A stretch of 39,386 bases of DNA from Candidatus Agathobaculum pullistercoris (GTDB lineage: Bacteria; Bacillota; Clostridia; Oscillospirales; Butyricicoccaceae): positions 1-39,386 of the forward strand of contig DXFS01000001.1 of NCBI GenBank assembly GCA_019114345.1. Direction: 5' to 3'. The notes below the pieces were generated by a model, which had not been told where the DNA came from, did no database searches, and worked only from the letters and a program-made list of their open reading frames with translations. Shown one piece after another: positions 34,959-39,386 of this stretch. Positions within the stretch are counted from its first letter, which is position 1, and every line of letters starts with the position of its first letter. The position numbers and the translations under genes are program-made.

Positions 34959-35462
34959 TCAGGTATCCAGCTCGTAATAGTACAGTGTGTTCCGGTCGGC
35001 ATCGAAAACAGCGGCGCTGTAATTCATCGAATAGCGTCCGAGCAGTCCGTCTGCGCTGTGCGGGTCTGTGGCTTCGCTGTGCCGGTCAAAAAACCAGTAC
35101 CAGCCGTTTACCGGTGCGGATACGGAATAGCGCGCAAAAACGCCGTCCCCGTAGTTGACGCCGTCCAGCTCGCCGCCGTACACAGCGGCCCGCAGCTCGC
35201 CCTCCATGGGCAAGGGCTGCCAGCCTTCTTCGGATAGCTGTCCACTCAGTTCTTCCGCGCCTTCGGCGGTAAAGTTCAGTGCGATCCAGGTTTCCCCGTC
35301 ACCATGGAAGCCGCCGTGCGTATCTGCGTAGGTGACGCTGGTCGTCTCGGGCAGCGAAATACCAAGCTCGTGCTCTACATTTTCGCTCGTGGAGCGGGTG
35401 CCGCTGCACGCGGAAAGCAGCACGGCAGCCAGCATTGCCGTGGCAAGTATCCATTTCTTCAT
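34959..35462 (-). CDS. putative lipoprotein of unknown function
   Basis: A 167-residue protein with a lipoprotein signal: MKKWILATAMLAAVLLSAC, where LSAC is the lipobox and cysteine 19 would be acylated. The mature part is acidic, with a compact region including TETWIALNF-like and YSVSAPVNGWYWFFDRH. It shows no family that I recognise. Its ATG overlaps the TGA of the upstream gene (ATGA), so the two are coupled and probably work together at the outer face of the membrane. Confidence 0.8.
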   Translation of the reverse strand: MKKWILATAMLAAVLLSACSGTRSTSENVEHELGISLPETTSVTYADTHGGFHGDGETWIALNFTAEGAEELSGQLSEEGWQPLPMEGELRAAVYGGELDGVNYGDGVFARYSVSAPVNGWYWFFDRHSEATDPHSADGLLGRYSMNYSAAVFDADRNTLYYYELDT

Positions 35463-36187
35463 AGCTCTGCCACCTCCTGCGCTGCACGTCCCTGCCTGCG
35501 GAGACGGCGCAGGCGCACTGCGGCCACAGCCACGCCAACCAATATAATTACGGTACATGCGCTGTTCGTAAAGCCGTCCGATTCACGTTTCCCACCGCCG
35601 CCGGGCGTACCTGTCAATGTCTCCGGGAGCTCACGGCCCTGTGCGTCATAGAGCACAAAGCGGCCGCCCACCGCCCCGTCCGACAGTGTAAACGCCTGAA
35701 TAAACGGCGGTGACGGCAGGGGCTGAAGGTCTTCCGGGTCGGCAACCGATTGCATCACATGGGGATCGGTTTCGATACCCCAATAGACCGCTTCCTCCGG
35801 ATAACCCACCGAGAAAACCGCTATCCTTTTATAGTCCTCATCGGAAAGACTGACGGCATCCAGCGGGTAGCGGCCGCTCGTACTGCTGTTGACCGGCCGC
35901 CAAAGCCCATTCCAGCCGCGCTCAAACACCACCGCGCCAAACTCTGGTGATCCATCCGTCCGTCCAAAGGTAACGACCATTTTTCCGTCGATTTTCTCGA
36001 TCTGCTTGATCTCACCGTATTCCGCCAGTTTGCCGTCCTGGCTTCCAGAATAGTCAAGCGCCACAGCACCAAGTACCGCTTCTATCCCAGGCACATGGTA
36101 AACCGTAAGAAGCAGCAGCTCAGCCAAAAACACTGCCACCAGCAGCGGCCTCCACACCGGCCGGTATTGTTTGATCTTTTCCCGCAT
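35459..36187 (-). CDS. putative membrane protein, cotranscribed with lipoprotein
   Basis: A 242-residue protein with an N-terminal hydrophobic segment (PLLVAVFLAELLLLTVYHV). A soluble outer domain (DYSGSQDGKLAEYGEIKQIE, VVTFGRTDGSPEFGAVVFER) follows. A glycine-rich spacer, a second hydrophobic helix (SACTVIILVGVAVAAVRL) and a basic end complete it. The outer part looks like a beta-rich sensor domain. No named family is recognised. The ATG at 36187 follows GGGGAG. A promoter at 36212-36240 precedes it. Confidence 0.72.
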   Translation of the reverse strand: MREKIKQYRPVWRPLLVAVFLAELLLLTVYHVPGIEAVLGAVALDYSGSQDGKLAEYGEIKQIEKIDGKMVVTFGRTDGSPEFGAVVFERGWNGLWRPVNSSTSGRYPLDAVSLSDEDYKRIAVFSVGYPEEAVYWGIETDPHVMQSVADPEDLQPLPSPPFIQAFTLSDGAVGGRFVLYDAQGRELPETLTGTPGGGGKRESDGFTNSACTVIILVGVAVAAVRLRRLRRQGRAAQEVAEL

Positions 36188-36211
36188 AACGCTCCCCACC
36201 TTTCTGCCCTC

Positions 36212-36240
36212 AGCATAGCACAGCGCACCCGCAAAGTAAA
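36212..36240 (-). promoter_or_regulatory. promoter of the membrane protein/lipoprotein operon
   Basis: Minus strand TTTACT (36235-36240), 17 bases, then TGC-TATGCT (36212-36217 plus extension). Four of six matches in each hexamer. Confidence 0.5.
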
Positions 36241-36288
36241 GCCAATTCACCCTATTTGTACCTTTGTGCCGCATCCAAACATAAAAAA

Positions 36289-36483
36289 GGCCGCACTGCG
36301 GCCCATCCAAAAGAAAATGACCGCTTTCAGCGGTCATTTTCATAAAAACCCGCGACATGTGCGTGGGTTTTTATACAAGCAAGCGATTTTGTGTGCCGCC
36401 TGCGGCGCGCAAATATCGCGCCCGGGCTTTGTCCGCGCTCTGCGCGGCACAGCCCCTCGATGGAAGCTGTTCGCTTCCATCGA
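36289..36483. repeat. composite hairpin array downstream of rplQ
   Basis: Contains GGCCGC/GCGGCC (36289-36303) with a minus-strand T6, AAAATGACCGCT/AGCGGTCATTTT (36314-36340) and ATAAAAACCC/GGGTTTTTAT with loop GCGACATGTGCGT (36342-36374). A degenerate stem around 36382-36418, CCGCGC/GCGCGG (36433-36447) and TCGATGGAAGC/GCTTCCATCGA (36457-36483) follow. The 13-base loop matches the family loop at 18195-18207. The final stem shares GAAGCTGTNCGCTTC with 21295-21321. The first two hairpins can also act as terminators. No gene is seen. Confidence 0.85.
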
Positions 36484-36490
36484 AATAAAT

Positions 36491-36529
36491 AAAAGGCTAT
36501 CCAGTAAGCACGCTACTGGATAGCCTTTT
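36491..36529 (-). terminator. terminator of the alpha ribosomal protein operon
   Basis: AAAAGGCTATCCAGTA (36491-36506) pairs perfectly with TACTGGATAGCCTTTT (36514-36529) around a seven-base loop; the minus strand continues TTTTATTTATTT. A 16-bp stem, so a strong stop after rplQ. Confidence 0.93.
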
Positions 36530-36561
36530 TACGTCATCTTCCTGTATGCAGGTGAGCCGTC

Positions 36562-36906
36562 TTACTTGACCAGCTCGATGATCGCCATTTCTGCTGCGTC
36601 GCCGCGGCGCGGGCCGGTCTTGATGATGCGGGTGTAGCCGCCGTTACGGCTTGCATACTCCGGCGCGATCTCAGAGAACAGCTTTGCAACAACTGCTTCC
36701 TTGGTGATGAAAGCCATCGCCTGACGGCGGGAAGCCAGGGTATTCTTCTTGCCAAGGGTAATCATCTTTTCGGTCATCGGGCCGACTTCCTTGGCGCGGG
36801 CAACGGTGGTCTCAATTCTGCCGTTCTCGAGCAGGTAGGTCACCATCGCGCGCAGCATGGCCATGCGGTGGTCGGTAGGACGGCCGAGCTTGCGATTGTT
36901 AGCCAT
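36562..36906 (-). CDS. rplQ: 50S ribosomal protein L17
   Basis: A 114-residue L17 with [57 protein letters not shown]-like and [23 protein letters not shown]. Last gene of the alpha operon. The 94-base gap to rpoA has a 10-bp GC hairpin at 36935-36961. Confidence 0.97.
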   Translation of the reverse strand: MANNRKLGRPTDHRMAMLRAMVTYLLENGRIETTVARAKEVGPMTEKMITLGKKNTLASRRQAMAFITKEAVVAKLFSEIAPEYASRNGGYTRIIKTGPRRGDAAEMAIIELVK

Positions 36907-36934
36907 TCGTGTTTACCTCCAAAATAAAGTGAAA

Positions 36935-36961
36935 GCGGCGGCGCGGCATCCGTGCCGCCGC
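36935..36961. repeat. GC hairpin between rpoA and rplQ
   Basis: GCGGCGGCGC (36935-36944) pairs with GTGCCGCCGC (36952-36961) with one wobble and a seven-base loop. There is no T-run. It probably adjusts L17 relative to alpha subunit output, or is a trace of the hairpin family. Confidence 0.5.
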
Positions 36962-37000
36962 GATAATCCTTTGCGGGAAGGATCAGGCGCTTGCGCCCGA

Positions 37001-37948
37001 TTACTCTTCCGACTTGGCAAGATGCAGGCCCATGGCCTCCAGCTTACCGATAACCTCCTCGAGGGACTTGCGGCCCAGGTTGCGGACCTTCATCATGTCC
37101 TCTTCGGACGTGTTGATCAGGTCCTCTACTGTGTTGATGCCCGCGCGCTTGAGGCAGTTGAACGAACGCACAGAGAAGTCGAGCTCCTCAATGGTCATTT
37201 CAAGCACCTTATCGTGCTGCGCTTCGGCCTTTTCAACAACAGTGGACTTGGAACCGATCTCCTCGGAAAGGTCAACGAACAGGTCGAGGTGGTCACGCAG
37301 CACCTTCGCGCCGAGCGAGACTGCGTCGCGCGCGGTAATGGTGCCGTCGGTCCAAACCTCAAGCGTGAGTTTATCATAGTCGGTCAGGTCGCGGACACGG
37401 GTGTTCTCCACCGTGTAATTGACCTTGTAGACCGGCGTGTAGATCGAATCCACCGGAATGACCCCGATGGAGGTCTGATGCTGCTTGTTCTTCTCAGCCG
37501 GGACATAGCCGCGGCCCGAAGTCAGCGTGATCTCCATGGACAGGCGCGCATCGCTCATCAGAGTAGCGATGTGCAGGTCGGGATTGAGGATCTCGACCTC
37601 GCCGTCCGCGTGGATGTCACCTGCCTTGACTTCACCCTCGCCAGCGGCCTCAATGTAGACCGTCTTAGGACCGTCGCAGTACAGCTTGGCAATAATGCCC
37701 TTGATGTTCAGTACGATCTCGGTTACATCTTCCTTGACGCCCGGGATCGTGGAGAACTCATGCTGTACGCCGGCGATCTTGATGCTCGACGCCGCCGTGC
37801 CCGGCAGCGAGGAAAGCAGGATGCGGCGCAGGGAGTTGCCCAAAGTGGTGCCATAGCCACGCTCAAGCGGCTCAACAACAAATTTGCCGTAAGAGCCGTC
37901 GTCGGCGAGCTGTTCACAGTCAATACGCGGCTTTTCGATTTCGATCAT
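37001..37948 (-). CDS. rpoA: RNA polymerase alpha subunit
   Basis: A 315-residue alpha subunit: it nucleates polymerase assembly through its N-terminal domain and contacts DNA and activators through its C-terminal domain. Visible are [21 protein letters not shown] (dimer/assembly region), [20 protein letters not shown]-like strands, and the C-terminal [20 protein letters not shown] with [26 protein letters not shown] before the ATG. Standard place between rpsD and rplQ. Confidence 0.98.
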   Translation of the reverse strand: MIEIEKPRIDCEQLADDGSYGKFVVEPLERGYGTTLGNSLRRILLSSLPGTAASSIKIAGVQHEFSTIPGVKEDVTEIVLNIKGIIAKLYCDGPKTVYIEAAGEGEVKAGDIHADGEVEILNPDLHIATLMSDARLSMEITLTSGRGYVPAEKNKQHQTSIGVIPVDSIYTPVYKVNYTVENTRVRDLTDYDKLTLEVWTDGTITARDAVSLGAKVLRDHLDLFVDLSEEIGSKSTVVEKAEAQHDKVLEMTIEELDFSVRSFNCLKRAGINTVEDLINTSEEDMMKVRNLGRKSLEEVIGKLEAMGLHLAKSEE

Positions 37949-38031
37949 GTGGTACCCTCCTTCACGTTGGTTGGAAACTGAAACGGAACAGGCGAAGCAG
38001 ACGCCGCGCCCGTTCCAAAAGCGAGGGTCTA

Positions 38032-38625
38032 TTATTTCGAGTACAACTCGACGATGAGGTGCTCGGACACATCGTAGTCGATGTCGTCACGGGCGGGCAT
38101 CGCAACGATCTTGCCCTCGAAGGAATCCTTAGCCTTGTCGATCCACTTCGGGCAGGCCTTCTTGCCGTTTTCCTCAAGCAGGGTCTTGAACTTGGTGGTC
38201 GAGCGGGACTTCTCGCGGACAGCCACAACATCGCCCGGCTTAACCTGGTAAGAGGGGATGTTGACGCGCTTGCCGTTTACGGTGAAGTGCGCGTGGTTTA
38301 CCAGCTGACGCGCCTCGCGGCGGGTGTTAGCAAACCCCATACGGAATACGACGTTGTCCAGACGACGCTCGAGCTCCTGCAGCAGGATCTCACCGGTGAT
38401 GCCCTGCTTGCGCTCGGCCTTCTCGTAGTAAGCATGGAACTGCTTCTCGAGCACGCCGTAGATGAATTTTACCTTCTGCTTCTCCGTCAGCTGCATACCG
38501 TACTCGGACTGCTTGCGGCGGGACTGCTTGGGCTGGCGCTTGGTAGACTTGGAGTAACCAAGTACCGCAGGGGAAAGACCAAGCGTCTTGCAGCGCTTGA
38601 GAACGGGCTGTGTATTCTTAGCCAT
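38032..38625 (-). CDS. rpsD: 30S ribosomal protein S4
   Basis: A 197-residue S4 that binds 16S rRNA early in 30S assembly. It has [39 protein letters not shown] and [20 protein letters not shown]. The S4 RNA-binding domain reads [28 protein letters not shown]. It lacks the four zinc-binding cysteines of some S4 types. Normal length and place. Confidence 0.97.
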   Translation of the reverse strand: MAKNTQPVLKRCKTLGLSPAVLGYSKSTKRQPKQSRRKQSEYGMQLTEKQKVKFIYGVLEKQFHAYYEKAERKQGITGEILLQELERRLDNVVFRMGFANTRREARQLVNHAHFTVNGKRVNIPSYQVKPGDVVAVREKSRSTTKFKTLLEENGKKACPKWIDKAKDSFEGKIVAMPARDDIDYDVSEHLIVELYSK

Positions 38626-38644
38626 TTATTGGTTTCCTCCTCTA

Positions 38645-39046
38645 TTAGACTCTTCTTCTCTTGGGCGGGCGGCAGCCGTTATGCGGGATCGGGGTAACGT
38701 CCTTGATCATGGTTACCTCGAGGCCGGCAGCCTGCAGCGCACGGATCGCAGCCTCACGGCCGGAACCAGGGCCCTTGACGTAAACTTCAACAGTCTTGAG
38801 GCCGTGCTCCATTGCAGCAGCAGCAGCGGTCTCCGCTGCGGTCTGCGCAGCGAACGGAGTGGACTTACGCGAACCGCGGAAGCCCATCTCGCCGGAGGAA
38901 GCCCAGCTGATTGCGTTGCCGTTCAGGTCGGTAATCGTAACGATGGTGTTGTTGAAAGAGGAACGGATATGAGCCGCGCCTTTTTCGATGTTTTTACGCT
39001 CACGGCGACGGGTGCGGACAGCGCCCTTCTTCTGTACCTTAGCCAT
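38645..39046 (-). CDS. rpsK: 30S ribosomal protein S11
   Basis: A 133-residue S11 with [60 protein letters not shown] and a C-terminal [21 protein letters not shown]. All expected parts of this platform protein are present. Confidence 0.98.
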   Translation of the reverse strand: MAKVQKKGAVRTRRRERKNIEKGAAHIRSSFNNTIVTITDLNGNAISWASSGEMGFRGSRKSTPFAAQTAAETAAAAAMEHGLKTVEVYVKGPGSGREAAIRALQAAGLEVTMIKDVTPIPHNGCRPPKRRRV

Positions 39047-39062
39047 TTATCTGTTCCCCTCC

Positions 39063-39386
39063 TTACTTCTTCTTGTTCGCAATGGTCTTCTTCGGGCCCT
39101 TGCGGGTACGCGCGTTGGTCTTGGTGCGCTGGCCGCGGACCGGCAGGCCGCGACGGTGGCGCAGGCCGCGGTAGCAGCCGATTTCAACCAGGCGCTTGAT
39201 ATTCAGGCCGATCTCACGGCGCAGGTCGCCCTCGACGTTGTAGTCGCGGTCGATAACCTCACGCAGCTTGGCGGCTTCTTCTTCGGTCAGGTCCTTGACG
39301 CGGGTGTCCGGATTGATACCGGTCTTGGCAAGGATTTCGTTGGACGTCTTGCGGCCAATGCCGAAGACGTAGGTCAGGCCGATCTC
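39063..39386 (-). CDS. rpsM: 30S ribosomal protein S13, C-terminal part (gene runs off the window)
   Basis: The last 107 codons of S13: [40 protein letters not shown], then [40 protein letters not shown] and a lysine-rich end. Only about 13 N-terminal residues lie beyond the window. First gene of this set in the canonical order rpsM-rpsK-rpsD-rpoA-rplQ. Confidence 0.97.
   Translation of the reverse strand, partial: EIGLTYVFGIGRKTSNEILAKTGINPDTRVKDLTEEEAAKLREVIDRDYNVEGDLRREIGLNIKRLVEIGCYRGLRHRRGLPVRGQRTKTNARTRKGPKKTIANKKK

Overview
The window reads as chromosomal DNA of a high-GC Bacillota, probably a gut clostridium (class Clostridia; an Oscillospirales or Butyricicoccus/Agathobaculum-like genus is a guess from gene order and protein style, not a proven placement). 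Indicators are pyruvate phosphate dikinase, an S-layer-homology protein, a SpoIIIE-type translocase, the rimP-nusA-ylxR-ylxQ-infB-rbfA order, a pgk-tpiA-gpmI-eno cluster and AGGAGG-type ribosome binding sites. Almost every host gene is on the minus strand, so the host operons read from right to left.

Layout in + coordinates: 1-7971 holds the 5' part of ppdK, a secreted SLH-trypsin protein, a flavin reductase, ftsK/spoIIIE, uppP and a Cof-type HAD phosphatase. 8049-16536 is an 8.4 kb block of nine phage genes on the plus strand: small and large terminase, a small membrane peptide, portal, scaffold-like protein, major capsid protein, adaptor-like protein, a 606-residue hub-like protein and an ejection-like protein. 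16553-22517 is glycolysis (eno, gpmI, tpiA, pgk). 22737-26052 has degV, trmL, an ECF sigma/anti-sigma pair and an isolated 40-codon gene. 26206-34785 is the ribosome maturation, transcription and translation operon (rimP to ribF). 34959-36187 is a two-gene envelope operon. 36562-39386 is the alpha operon (rpsM, rpsK, rpsD, rpoA, rplQ).

The phage block is the most system-like feature. It has a head and short-tail set but no integrase, repressor, replication, lysis or host-recognition gene. It starts at a well-formed promoter whose -35 touches a LexA-type SOS box, and it ends at a strong bidirectional terminator. This suggests a resident, damage-induced, head-forming cassette rather than a normal prophage.

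The second notable feature is a family of composite hairpin arrays in at least six intergenic gaps (infB/rbfA, infB/ylxQ, tpiA/pgk, gpmI/eno, downstream of rplQ, and between scaffold and capsid genes inside the phage block). They share modules: a hairpin with a conserved 13-nt loop GCGACAYRYGCGT on changing stems, GGAAA hairpins, and closing hairpin pairs. A third oddity is a phosphoglycerate mutase with a histone-H1-like N-terminal tail of about 110 residues.
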